Shown here piece by piece: positions 35,935 through 44,550 of a DNA stretch of 64,000 nt (its first letter is position 1; every line of letters begins with the position of its first letter). Source of the DNA: an uncultured Megasphaera sp. Lineage in GTDB: Bacteria > Bacillota > Negativicutes > Veillonellales > Megasphaeraceae. The translations under genes and the position numbers were made by a program. Location: assembly GCA_900540735.1 (NCBI GenBank), contig UQHB01000006.1:32508-96507 (forward strand). Direction: 5' to 3'. The notes beneath the pieces are model-generated. The model saw only the letters and a list, made by a program, of their open reading frames with translations. It had not been told where the DNA came from and did not search any database.

Positions 35935-36023
35935 GGTATTGGCAAATTTCTAGTCCTATGGTAGAGTATATAGCGAAATGCATACTCATTTTCGAACATG
36001 CTCGTACTGTAGGAGGTAAGATT

Positions 36024-36665
36024 GTGAAAAAGAATTTTGGTCGTTTTGAAAGTATTTTCAATGTCTGCTATTTAGCTCTTGCCGTCATTGTCGGCTGTGT
36101 CCTCATTGGCCGCAGTGATGTGTCCCAACCGTCGCTCTTAGCCGGTATGATGGCCTTGACCTTGGGCTTGGGCGATGCCTTTCATTTGGTGCCTCGTGTG
36201 TTATCCAGCGTCATGCGCACAGATATGCACGCTGCTCTGGGCTTTGGTAAACTTGTCACGTCCATTACGATGACCGTCTTCTATGTTCTCTTGTGGATTA
36301 TCGGTCTCTTGTACTATCATGTATACCACCCTGTTTGGACGGTACTCTTCCTCGTCTTGACCATCATTCGCTTGGTCTTATGTTTATTGCCGCAAAATGA
36401 ATGGCTCCATGCCCATCCGCCCGTTCGCATGGGCATCCTGCGGAATATTCCCTTCTTTATCATGGGAATTATGGTAGTCGTTCTCTTTTGGGCGAATGCG
36501 TTGCCCGGTTCGCCGCTGGAACACATGGGCATTGCCGTCCTCTTAAGCTTTGCCTTTTATGCACCTGTCGTTTGCGCAGCCCATCGGTACCCGAAAATAG
36601 GCATGCTCATGGCCCCGAAAACGTGCATGTATATTTGGGTCTTGTGGATGTGCCTTTCGCTGTAA
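36024..36665 (+). CDS. Unknown membrane protein
   Basis: About 213 residues with six or seven hydrophobic helices. Family not recognised. Segments include IFNVCYLALAVIVGCVLIGR, MALTLGLGDAFHLVPRVLSS and ILRNIPFFIMGIMVVVLFWA. The start is taken as GTG 36024 (VKKNFGRFES) because AGGAGGTAA lies just upstream. The frame is open back to 35913 but that stretch overlaps the pucR end. Follows pucR by 89 bp and ends before the transglycosylase promoter. Confidence 0.7.
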   Translation: MKKNFGRFESIFNVCYLALAVIVGCVLIGRSDVSQPSLLAGMMALTLGLGDAFHLVPRVLSSVMRTDMHAALGFGKLVTSITMTVFYVLLWIIGLLYYHVYHPVWTVLFLVLTIIRLVLCLLPQNEWLHAHPPVRMGILRNIPFFIMGIMVVVLFWANALPGSPLEHMGIAVLLSFAFYAPVVCAAHRYPKIGMLMAPKTCMYIWVLWMCLSL

Positions 36666-36677
36666 CGGAACTGTGAT

Positions 36678-36706
36678 TTGGCGAAAGTTGAGAATTGTGC
36701 TATACT
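36678..36706 (+). promoter_or_regulatory. Promoter of the transglycosylase gene
   Basis: TTGGCG (36678-36683), a 17-nt spacer, TATACT (36701-36706). Confidence 0.6.
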
Positions 36707-36726
36707 ATATACAAGAAGTTCTCCCT

Positions 36727-36759
36727 AGAACCTAGGCTTTGACAGCTAGGTTCTTTTTA
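36727..36759 (+). terminator. Terminator-like hairpin in the transglycosylase leader
   Basis: A 9-bp stem (agaacctag/ctaggttct) with a 10-nt loop is followed by TTTTTA. It sits between the promoter at 36678 and the start at 36793. It could end the upstream transcript, or act as an attenuator of the transglycosylase gene. Confidence 0.65.
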
Positions 36760-36792
36760 TTGCAATCGCGCGAAAGGAGCCTGATAGCGTTC

Positions 36793-37521
36793 ATGTTACG
36801 TTTTAAACGATATGTTACGGCTGCAGCCTGTCTCTTGTCTTTAGCTGCTTCTTGTACAGCCTATGCTGTAACAGAAGAAGAAATTGTCTATCATCATGTC
36901 CAGCAATACGTCGGTGGTGACGAAGGAGCCCGTATTGCCCAAGATATTCTTGACGCATCTTATGCGTACGACGTAGACCCTTTACTGGCAACGGCTGTCT
37001 TTACGACTGAAAGCCATTTCGACAACTCTGCTGTCTCCGGCGTAGGTGCTGTCGGTATTGCCCAGTTGATGCCCGACACAGCAGCGTACCTCAACGTCAA
37101 TCCTTATGACCGGAAAGAAAATATTTACGGCGGTGTAAAATACTTAGGCCAAATGCTCAACCGCTACAAAGGCATGGATAATCCCTTCATCTACGCTGAA
37201 GCGGCCTATAATGCCGGGCCTGGTGCTGTTGATGCGGCTGGTGGCGTACCTCATTACGCTGAAACGCAAGCGTATGTCCAGACGGTCGAAGCGACACGGC
37301 AGCAGCTCTGGCATGGCGGCGGCTACAAAGGCAATGCACCTACAGGCAGTACGAAACTCGTCAATAAAATGAATACGAAAGATGCGCCCATATTTCCAAG
37401 CCTCAAAGAATGGCAAGACCAAAAACAACAGATGACGACCCAACAGGCCCATACGGGAGCGTTACAACATACAGCAACAAAACAAGCTGCTACAGATACA
37501 CATACTGCACAAGAACGGTAA
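36793..37521 (+). CDS. Secreted lytic transglycosylase
   Basis: Cleaves peptidoglycan glycan strands outside the membrane. 242 residues from ATG 36793. A signal peptide (FKRYVTAAACLLSLAASCTAYA) precedes the Slt-type domain. The catalytic Glu is in AVFTTESHFDNSAVSGVGAV, followed by GIAQLMPDTAAYLNVNP and AEAAYNAGPGAV. The C-terminal tail is Gln/Thr-rich and low complexity. AAAGGAG is about 14 nt upstream of this ATG, rather far. An open frame continues to 36739 but lacks a better start. Confidence 0.85.
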   Translation: MLRFKRYVTAAACLLSLAASCTAYAVTEEEIVYHHVQQYVGGDEGARIAQDILDASYAYDVDPLLATAVFTTESHFDNSAVSGVGAVGIAQLMPDTAAYLNVNPYDRKENIYGGVKYLGQMLNRYKGMDNPFIYAEAAYNAGPGAVDAAGGVPHYAETQAYVQTVEATRQQLWHGGGYKGNAPTGSTKLVNKMNTKDAPIFPSLKEWQDQKQQMTTQQAHTGALQHTATKQAATDTHTAQER

Positions 37522-37575
37522 AAAAATACCTAGCCTATGTTCCTCACGATGAGGAGCACAAGCTAGGTATTTTTT
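37521..37575. terminator. Bidirectional terminator
   Basis: A 14-bp outer stem (37521-37534 with 37562-37575) has A and T runs at its base and an inner hairpin (ttcctc/gaggag). It serves the transglycosylase gene and the convergent flippase gene. Confidence 0.85.
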
Positions 37576-37594
37576 ATATGTTTTTGAATGTTAA

Positions 37595-39145
37595 TTAAAA
37601 GAAACGGCCAAAGAAGGGGAGCTTTTGGGCATCGTCCTTCGTGACGCCACCGCAGACGGCCATGAGCACTAAATAGAGGGCAAAGCCAAGGGCACACGTG
37701 ACGAAGAGGCTGAGGAAAAGTCCTGTGTGGACGCTGAGAAAAGCATAGAGGTAATACATAGCAGTCCCCATGATAGCCGCACAGATGACGTTTTTCAAGA
37801 CCACTGAGACCTGCACAATATACCCTGTATGGCGGTAAATGAACCATAAGTTGAGGGCTGCAGCGACACCGATGTCGGCAACAGTCGCATAGGACGCACC
37901 GGCAATGCCAAAGGCAGGGATAGCTACGAGAAACCAGTTACAAGCCACTTTGGCAACACAAGCGATGACCATGTTGACCACTGGAATTTTTGGTTTCTTT
38001 AAGCCTTGTAAAATGGCCGTCGTAATCTGATGAATACCGAGGAAACAAATGGCAATCGCCACGGCTTGGGTTGCATCCGTCGCTGCTGGTGCATTGTAAA
38101 TAAACGTGACAATAGGCCGGGCCATGACGTAGAGAATAACACTAAAGGGAATCGTCACGAGGAGGGCAATGCGCATGGCACTCGCCGTTTTCGCATAAAT
38201 TTCTTCTTTGTCCCCAAGCGTGAAGAAATGGCTAATCGTCGGCACGAGGTTCATGGCCATAGCAGCCGTTAAAATCGTAGCGAGGTTGATGAGCGGTACA
38301 GACATACCTGTCAAATAGCCAAACAACGTCGTCGCCTGGGCCGTTGCATACCCTGCCACTTCAAGGCGGCGTGGGACGATGAATAAATCCAGGTTAGACA
38401 CGACAGGGAGCATAATGCTCGATAAGGAAATCGGAATGGCTAAGACCACGAGACGATGGAGAATAGAACTGATTTTTTCTTTTGGGAAAGTCTTCGTCGT
38501 TTCCGGTAAGTGTCGTTTTAATTTATAGTAGTAATATAAGAGTACTAAGAAGGCGGCAACACCACCGGCACCGGCACCGAGGCTGGCACCACCAGCGGCG
38601 TAATCCAGGCCATACGGCATGAGGAGAGCTGCAAAGCCGAGCATGATGACCACGCGGACGAGCTGTTCCACAATCTGCGAAACTGCAGTCGGCGTCATTT
38701 GCTGCCACCCTTGGAGATAGCCCCGATAGCCGGCAATAATAGTCGTAAAGAAAATAGCCGGTGCTAAGGCAATGAGCGAATAATACGCCCGCGCTTCACG
38801 GATGTAGCCGTAATCGATGATGAAGGTGGAGCCAAAGAAGACGACAATACTGAGGAACAACGCCGTCATACAGAGCATCGTAATAGACACGTGGAAAATC
38901 CGCTGCGCGCCCAGATAATCTTCCTTTGCCAGCTTTTCTGCGGTGACAATAGAAATCGCAATGGGCAGGCCTGCACTAGAAATATCCAGTGCCAAGAGAT
39001 AAATAGGGAAGGCCATCTGGTAAATGCCAATGCCTTCACCGCCTAAGATACGCGATAAAATAATCCAGTTAATACTGCCAATGGCTTTGACGACAAAGCC
39101 GGACAAGGTTAGGATTAAGGTTCCGGAAATAAACTTATTTGCCAT
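37595..39145 (-). CDS. MOP-superfamily polysaccharide/lipid flippase (SpoVB/MurJ-like)
   Basis: 516-residue membrane protein with about 14 hydrophobic helices, of the polysaccharide biosynthesis/SpoVB group. It starts FISGTLILTLSGFVVKAIGS, with the conserved SRILGGEGIGIYQMAFPIYL. AGYRGYLQGWQQMTPTAVSQ is a hallmark of this group. Likely moves a lipid-linked cell-wall or surface precursor across the membrane, as lipid II flippases do. Which precursor cannot be told. Single gene, convergent to the transglycosylase. Confidence 0.85.
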   Translation of the reverse strand: MANKFISGTLILTLSGFVVKAIGSINWIILSRILGGEGIGIYQMAFPIYLLALDISSAGLPIAISIVTAEKLAKEDYLGAQRIFHVSITMLCMTALFLSIVVFFGSTFIIDYGYIREARAYYSLIALAPAIFFTTIIAGYRGYLQGWQQMTPTAVSQIVEQLVRVVIMLGFAALLMPYGLDYAAGGASLGAGAGGVAAFLVLLYYYYKLKRHLPETTKTFPKEKISSILHRLVVLAIPISLSSIMLPVVSNLDLFIVPRRLEVAGYATAQATTLFGYLTGMSVPLINLATILTAAMAMNLVPTISHFFTLGDKEEIYAKTASAMRIALLVTIPFSVILYVMARPIVTFIYNAPAATDATQAVAIAICFLGIHQITTAILQGLKKPKIPVVNMVIACVAKVACNWFLVAIPAFGIAGASYATVADIGVAAALNLWFIYRHTGYIVQVSVVLKNVICAAIMGTAMYYLYAFLSVHTGLFLSLFVTCALGFALYLVLMAVCGGVTKDDAQKLPFFGRFF

Positions 39146-39325
39146 AACTACCCCTTATTTCAGTGAATTTTGATGTATATTTGCAAACAATTTATTTTAG
39201 CATATTTCTCTAGTAGTGGCTAGGTATGGCGTATTAATTATGATGGAATATTGTAGGGTTAACCTTGAAGTCGATACGTTCTCTCAGTATAATAAAGCTA
39301 TATACATAAGAAAGGAACGGAAAAA

Positions 39326-39878
39326 ATGGGTACACAATTATTTGATAGTTTTCCCAGCAAAGTGGATACACTACTGCGTGATGTCCGCACAGGACGGATA
39401 GGATTGCCTGACTTACAACGACCCTTTGTGTGGTCAGACGCTAAAGTCAGAGATTTACTTGATTCGATGTTAAAAGGATATCCTGTGGGATTTGTCATGA
39501 TTTGAGAAGCACCGGATTCGTATGAGAATGTGAGCCATATTGGGAATAATGACAAGATGTATTCCCGGCCAAGTGATTTAGTCATTGATGGGCAACAACG
39601 ACTTACAGCACTATTATCAGCTTTGTATGGCACGGCTGTAAAAGATAAAAAATATCAGGAACGAGTCATAAAAATTTCGTATCATCCCTTGAAGGATACA
39701 GAATTATTGGCTGTGTGGACAAAAGCGATTGATAATGATATAGAATGGATTCCCTGTATTAGCGGATGCCTTAGCAGAAGGGGTTGAACAGTTACCATAC
39801 CCTGAATTTTTACAACAACGAAGAGCATTAATGGCAAAGATTATAAAGCAAGCCTATTTACAGTTAAAGCAAGCGTAA
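39326..39878 (+). pseudogene. DUF262 (GmrSD-type) endonuclease remnant
   Basis: The head begins at ATG 39326 (MGTQLFDSFPSKVDTLLRDV) with RIGLPDLQRPFVWSD, the DUF262 start that typifies GmrS-like NTPase/nuclease proteins. A TGA at about 39503 sits where a Trp (TGG) is expected (GFVMI then EAPDSYENV). The same frame goes on to LVIDGQQRLTALLSALYG, the catalytic DGQQR motif, and dies near 39787. A second frame then gives the family's tail, ALAEGVEQLPYPEFLQQRR and MAKIIKQAYLQL. About 400 residues, including the HNH part, are missing. So it has a nonsense change and an internal deletion: a dead defence-type gene. Confidence 0.8.
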
Positions 39879-39881
39879 AAA

Positions 39882-40319
39882 TCAGTTAGCATTAATAAGA
39901 AATACGCCAACAAGGCAGACCAGAAGGCCTGCCATCTTTTTGAGGGAAATGCCTTCGTTGAACAGCATGATGCCTATTACTAAGAGGACAATGGCAACGC
40001 CAATATTAGCAATAATCGAGGCTTTGCTTATTTCCCAGCCGTTGCGATATATCCATATCCAGCCAAATTCTACACTCAACACGGCAAGCCCCATGAGCAG
40101 GCTGGACCACTTTAGTTTTCCTAGTTCCATGGCTATGCTGTTGGTTGCAGTCAAAGCAAAGAGGATAAGGCTGAAAAGCAAGGCAATACCATACGTCACA
40201 GAGAGACTCAAAAAGGGATTAAGTGTAGGCGGTGTACTTTTTGCCGCGAAATGGTACGCTACATTGGCACAAATTACCAGCAAAAGAGGAACAACATAAG
40301 CAAGAGGGAGATTACTCAT
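39882..40319 (-). CDS. Four-helix EamA/SMR-like transporter
   Basis: 145-residue protein with five hydrophobic stretches at most. It begins LPLAYVVPLLLVICANVAYH and ends IGIMLFNEGISLKKMAGLLV plus a last helix. It resembles a single EamA half-unit or a small multidrug-resistance-like exporter, which works as a dimer. It overlaps the truncated GNAT frame upstream by 8 nt, so the two were probably one unit. Substrate unknown. Confidence 0.72.
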   Translation of the reverse strand: MSNLPLAYVVPLLLVICANVAYHFAAKSTPPTLNPFLSLSVTYGIALLFSLILFALTATNSIAMELGKLKWSSLLMGLAVLSVEFGWIWIYRNGWEISKASIIANIGVAIVLLVIGIMLFNEGISLKKMAGLLVCLVGVFLINAN

Positions 40320-40479
40320 GACGTGATTCTCCTTTCATCGTTTTATACATCCAAATATGGGGACAATGTTCTTCTAAAAATACGTCTCCCTCAGTCGTAA
40401 ATCCTTGTTCTTCCATAAAGACTACTTTGCGAATGTAAATGGCATCTGCTAGTAGTGTTTGGTACGTTTTAAAATACAT
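40312..40479 (-). pseudogene. ElaA-like GNAT acetyltransferase with in-frame internal deletion
   Basis: A 55-residue frame starts MYFKTYQTLLADAIYIRKVV and FMEEQGF, the usual N-terminus of a GNAT enzyme. It then jumps to TEGDVFLEEHCPHIWM, the usual C-terminus of ElaA-like GNATs (normally about 140-150 residues). The acetyl-CoA binding core is gone. The join is in frame, so a short head-to-tail protein could still be made. AGGAGG lies 12 nt before this ATG. Its stop overlaps the next gene's start, so it may survive as a translational leader for the transporter. Confidence 0.7.
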
Positions 40480-40497
40480 TATAATACTATTCCTCCT

Positions 40498-40573
40498 AAA
40501 AAATAAATAAGGCATTCAGAAGCTAACCTTATAGCGCAATCTGCGCCGTACCTACGGTCAACTTCTGAATGCC
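40498..40573 (-). terminator. Large branched terminator after rqcH
   Basis: An outer 12-bp stem (ggcattcagaag at 40511-40522, cttctgaatgcc at 40562-40573) encloses an inner hairpin (gcgcaatctgcgc). On the minus strand it ends in a U-rich run. It lies between rqcH and the GNAT remnant. Confidence 0.7.
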
Positions 40574-40661
40574 TTTATGACATACAATCCGGTGATTACG
40601 TGTCAGCATGTTTTATGCAATTTTCGCTTATCATACCAGATGCATAGGGAAAAGTCAATTC

Positions 40662-42377
40662 CTATTTCTTGCTCCAATCTTTCGGTTCGACCATATACGT
40701 CGTTTGGTCTGTGAAGATTACGTACCCCGGCGCGGCGTGTGTCGGCTTTTTGACGTTACGGACGAGGGTACAATCGACTTCGACTTTCGAGCTATCCCGG
40801 CCTTTGCTGTAGTACGCGGCGAGCTCAGCAGCTTTGGTGATTTGCTCGTCTGTTGGTTCGTCATTATGGCAGGCGAGGATGACGTGTGAGCCAGGCTGAT
40901 TCTTGACGTGGAACCAAAGGTCGTAGGGATGAGCTTTTTTGGTCGTCAAGTAATCGTTTTGCCGATTATTACGGCCAATCCAGACGGGAATACCGCCGTC
41001 ATCGACGGTGAGGATGTCATGATGATTGGACCGTTTCATTTTATCGCGCGCCGACGTTTTCAGGAGGCCCATTTGCTGCATTTCGCCCTTGATTTCGGCG
41101 AGTTCATTTTTATTGCCTAAATTTTCTAAGGCATATTCAAGAGAATAAAGGTATTCTAAATGGTGCTGATTTTCTTCGTGGAGCTGAGCAGACATTTGCT
41201 TACGATTACGCATTTTTGTGTACCGTTTGTAGTAGCGGTTGGCGTTATCAGTCATCGTGTAAGCCGGGTCGAGGGCAATGGTCACGTTTTCTTGCGTGTC
41301 AGATAAGAGATTTTTGACGACAATCTTCTTTTCGTGGTCGTGTTTTTCGTAGGCATAAATCATGAGCAAATCGCCGTACAGTTTATACGTATCCATTTTA
41401 TCTGTTTCTTTTAGTTCGCTGGCGATGCGCTTGATTTTCCGCTTTTGTTTGTCAATGAGTTTGGCTACTTTCTTTTGCAGTTCTTCTTGTTCGCCGTTGA
41501 GGCTGCGGTGCGTGGCCTGATATTCACTGAGGTATTCTTCGATGAGCGCAAAGTGCCGCCGCGGATAGGCTGCAAGACTAGCAAGTTCCAAAGGAAAGAG
41601 GATTTCTTTTTTGCCCACTGTATAGACGTATGCTCCCGTCACGCCATCTAGTTCTTTGCCAAAGGCTTCAATAGCACGGCACCAAGCGAATTTGTCTGCT
41701 GGCGATAAGTCTTGGAGCAAGGCATTTTTGTCGACGTTCGTGCGGAACGAGAGTTCATTGAGGACGACCGTGCTCATGCCGTTAAAGCGTTTGAGTATCC
41801 ATTTACCGAGGGGTTCATCTGTACCGGTCTGCATCATGTCGACCAGTTCTTCGGCCGAGAAATCGAAGGGGTCCATGCGCATGAAGTTTGGCGGAAAATC
41901 GTAAGGTTCTTTCGGGGCAATGGTTCGCAAGGCTTGCTTGCCTTTGCCGGTCTTGATGAGGGCTTCGATGATAATGCCGTCTTCTGTAAAGATGACATTA
42001 CTGTATTTACCCATGAGTTCGACGTGGATTTTACGGGTGGCTAGTTTGCCGGACACGTCGAGGACATCGAGGGAAATGTCGATGAGCCGGTCTAAATGGA
42101 GTTGTTCAATGGACGCAATGCGGCCGCCTTCGTAGTATTTCCGAAGGAACATACAGAGTCCTGTAGGAACGTCCGGTGTAGGCGGCATAGATGGGGCTAC
42201 GTAGAGGCGCGGCGAGTCGTCGAGAGTCATAATGAGATGGTGAATGCCAGCTTCATTAAAGACGCGAAAGTATAGGGAACGGGCATCGAGTTGGTAAATC
42301 TTAGAGATTTGCCCGCCTTTTAATATAGTTTGCAATTCTGTCGTAATCGAATGTAATGTAATGCCATCGAGATTCAT
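40662..42377 (-). CDS. rqcH: Ribosome quality control protein RqcH (NFACT)
   Basis: Binds stalled 50S subunits and adds C-terminal alanine tails to stuck chains. 571 residues. The NFACT-N domain begins MNLDGITLHSITTELQTIL, with GGQISKIYQL and an Arg-rich LYVAPSMPP region. A helix-hairpin-helix part and a long coiled coil (about 290-440) follow, then the NFACT-R domain with VWIGRNNRQNDYLT and DLWFHVKNQPGSHVIL. Older labels call it fibronectin-binding protein. Alone on the minus strand, divergent from yicC. Confidence 0.93.
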   Translation of the reverse strand: MNLDGITLHSITTELQTILKGGQISKIYQLDARSLYFRVFNEAGIHHLIMTLDDSPRLYVAPSMPPTPDVPTGLCMFLRKYYEGGRIASIEQLHLDRLIDISLDVLDVSGKLATRKIHVELMGKYSNVIFTEDGIIIEALIKTGKGKQALRTIAPKEPYDFPPNFMRMDPFDFSAEELVDMMQTGTDEPLGKWILKRFNGMSTVVLNELSFRTNVDKNALLQDLSPADKFAWCRAIEAFGKELDGVTGAYVYTVGKKEILFPLELASLAAYPRRHFALIEEYLSEYQATHRSLNGEQEELQKKVAKLIDKQKRKIKRIASELKETDKMDTYKLYGDLLMIYAYEKHDHEKKIVVKNLLSDTQENVTIALDPAYTMTDNANRYYKRYTKMRNRKQMSAQLHEENQHHLEYLYSLEYALENLGNKNELAEIKGEMQQMGLLKTSARDKMKRSNHHDILTVDDGGIPVWIGRNNRQNDYLTTKKAHPYDLWFHVKNQPGSHVILACHNDEPTDEQITKAAELAAYYSKGRDSSKVEVDCTLVRNVKKPTHAAPGYVIFTDQTTYMVEPKDWSKK

Positions 42378-42523
42378 GATAATCTCTCCTTTATCAAGCA
42401 GATACTACGTATCATACCATGAATGGCGAGAAAAATCACTTTTTTCCTAAAAGAGAGTAGACCTTATTTTCGATTTGCGTTATACTATGGTATTAGAATA
42501 GGGCTATAAAGGAGGATTTTCCT

Positions 42524-43408
42524 ATGCGTAGCATGACCGGGTTCGGCAGCGGCACGATTAGTGACGGCACGCGGAGCGTAACGATTGAAATGCGTGCAGT
42601 CAATCAGCGATTTTTAGAATTAAATATTCGCATGCCCCATGCCTATTTAGCCTTGGAAGAAAATGTTCGTCGTACAATCAAAGAAACGTTACATCGTGGT
42701 AAAGTCGATGTCTTCATCACGGTGACAGAACTGACACCAGAAGCACCGCAAATCCATGTGGATATGGCCATGGTCGGTGCGTGCAAAGCGGCCTTAGACC
42801 AAGTAAATGCCCAGTTTTTCCCAGAACAGAAAACGTCCCTGTCCTTGATTACGGCACTTTCCAAAGATTGGTTTACCCAAGAACCGCCGCACATCGATAC
42901 GGACGCTGCTTGGCCTGTCTTTAAAGAGGCTTTAGACGCAGCACTAGCCAGCATGGTCGATATGCGTGACCGCGAAGGTGCCAATATTGCCCGTGATTTA
43001 CTGGCTCGCACCGAAAAGATGGCAGCCATCGTCGAAACGATTGCGTCTCGCAAAGAACTGATTATGGCGCAGTACCAAGAACGGCTCACGAAGCGCATTA
43101 CGGCACTCCTCGAAAAGGCAGACCGCGTACCTGACGAAGACCGGCTCTTGCAGGAAGTGGCCATCTATGCAGACAAAGTCGATTTTACGGAAGAAGTTGT
43201 CCGGTTTCGGAGTCATGTGGTACAATTAAAAGGACTGTTAGAAAGTCCTGGAGACGTAGGACGTAAACTGGATTTTCTCATTCAGGAAATGAATCGCGAA
43301 ACCAATACGATTGGCTCTAAAGCCAGCGACTTGGATGTGACGGAACACGTGCTCCACCTGAAAAACGAAATCGAAAAGATTCGGGAACAAGTCCAAAATA
43401 TTGAATAA
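42524..43408 (+). CDS. yicC: YicC-family endoribonuclease-like protein
   Basis: 294 residues with the signature start MRSMTGFGSGT and MRAVNQRFLELNIRMP. The C-terminal DUF1732 region has GRKLDFLIQEMNRETNTIGS and ends EKIREQVQNIE. E. coli YicC has been reported as an RNase. The place just before remA-gmk-rpoZ is standard in Firmicutes. AGGAGG precedes the ATG. Confidence 0.93.
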   Translation: MRSMTGFGSGTISDGTRSVTIEMRAVNQRFLELNIRMPHAYLALEENVRRTIKETLHRGKVDVFITVTELTPEAPQIHVDMAMVGACKAALDQVNAQFFPEQKTSLSLITALSKDWFTQEPPHIDTDAAWPVFKEALDAALASMVDMRDREGANIARDLLARTEKMAAIVETIASRKELIMAQYQERLTKRITALLEKADRVPDEDRLLQEVAIYADKVDFTEEVVRFRSHVVQLKGLLESPGDVGRKLDFLIQEMNRETNTIGSKASDLDVTEHVLHLKNEIEKIREQVQNIE

Positions 43409-43418
43409 CGGTGACACT

Positions 43419-43706
43419 ATGAATTGTAATCTATTAAATATTGGCTTTGGCAATATGGTCATGGGCCGCAAAGTCGTGGCAATTTTAAGTCCTGAGTCGG
43501 CACCGATTAAACGGATGATTCAAGACGCGCGAGAAAAAAATATTCTTATTGACGCGACCTTTGGCAGAAAGACACGGGCCGTCCTTTCCATGGATAACGG
43601 CCAGGTCATTTTGTCGGCACTCCAACCGGAGACGATTGCCCACCGTATTGTGCCCGTTGGCAGCCAAGAAGAAGAGGACATAGCAGAGGAGGAAGAGCAT
43701 GGCTGA
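43419..43706 (+). CDS. remA: RemA-type DNA-binding regulator (DUF370)
   Basis: 95 residues from ATG 43419. RemA in Bacillus activates matrix genes. The family core is LLNIGFGNMVMGRKVVAILS and PESAPIKRMIQDAREKNILI, then DATFGRKTRAVL. The tail is acidic (EEEDIAEEEEHG). The frame is open to a TTG at 43401, inside yicC, but the ATG after GGTGA fits better. Overlaps gmk by 8 nt. Confidence 0.9.
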   Translation: MNCNLLNIGFGNMVMGRKVVAILSPESAPIKRMIQDAREKNILIDATFGRKTRAVLSMDNGQVILSALQPETIAHRIVPVGSQEEEDIAEEEEHG

Positions 43707-44313
43707 TACAGGATTACTCATCGTCGTGTCCGGCCCGTCTGGTGCGGGTAAAGGGACGATTTGCGATGCCTTACGCAAACAATTTCCGAAGATTCATTAC
43801 TCTATTTCCATGACGACCAGACTGCCTCGTACAGGCGAAGTAGATGGCGTCAATTATTATTTCCGTACAAACGAAGAATTTGAGGCACTCCTTGCGCAGG
43901 ATGCCTTCTTAGAACACGCCAAGGTCTATGACCACTACTATGGCACGCCGAAGCAGTACATTTACGATATGCTCGCCCAAGGGAATCATATTATGCTCGA
44001 AATCGACATCCAAGGGGCCATGCAAGTCAAAGAAAAGTACCCCGAAGGGGTCTTTATCTACGTCGTACCGCCGAGCAAGGCCGTCTTAGAAGAACGGCTC
44101 CGCGGCCGCCATACCGATACAGATGAGGTCATTGCCGGGAGGCTTGCCAAAACGCGGAAAGAATTAGAATGGATTGACCAATACGACTATCTCATCATCA
44201 ACGACGAGTTAGATACAGCCATTGCCAAAGCGTCTGCTATTTTAGCCGCTGAAGAATGCAAAGTTTCACGCAATACGAAAGCCATTGCGAAAACGAAAGA
44301 ATTGTACACGTAA
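43699..44313 (+). CDS. gmk: Guanylate kinase
   Basis: Phosphorylates GMP to GDP. 204 residues. P-loop VSGPSGAGKGTICDALR (about 10-26), GMP-binding STTRLPRTGE-like segment (SMTTRLPRTGEVDGVNYYF) and the ERLRGRHTDTDEVI lid are present. Central to nucleotide supply and usually paired with rpoZ, as here. Confidence 0.95.
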   Translation: MADTGLLIVVSGPSGAGKGTICDALRKQFPKIHYSISMTTRLPRTGEVDGVNYYFRTNEEFEALLAQDAFLEHAKVYDHYYGTPKQYIYDMLAQGNHIMLEIDIQGAMQVKEKYPEGVFIYVVPPSKAVLEERLRGRHTDTDEVIAGRLAKTRKELEWIDQYDYLIINDELDTAIAKASAILAAEECKVSRNTKAIAKTKELYT

Positions 44314-44328
44314 GAAGGAGAAGATATT

Positions 44329-44538
44329 ATGTTAATTAAACCGACTTTAGAATCGTTAATGCAGAAAGTAGACAGCAAATATACTTTAGTAACCCTCGCC
44401 GCAAAACGGGCTCGCGAACTGACTGACGGTGATGAACCGCTCGTCGAAACAGATACGAAGAAAGTCGTTTCCATTGCCATGGAAGAAATCGACCAAGGCA
44501 AGATTACGTACAAAGCACCGCAAGACGGTATCAAATAA
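44329..44538 (+). CDS. rpoZ: RNA polymerase omega subunit
   Basis: 69-residue assembly factor of RNA polymerase. SKYTLVTLAAKRARELTDGD is the diagnostic motif. Follows gmk after 15 bp with AGAAGGAGA before the ATG. Normal length and context. Confidence 0.93.
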   Translation: MLIKPTLESLMQKVDSKYTLVTLAAKRARELTDGDEPLVETDTKKVVSIAMEEIDQGKITYKAPQDGIK

Positions 44539-44550
44539 GCGGAGGCCACC

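Noticed and set aside
39216..39401. 61-residue open frame before the DUF262 remnant
   Set aside because: It overlaps the DUF262 start in another frame and has no family features.
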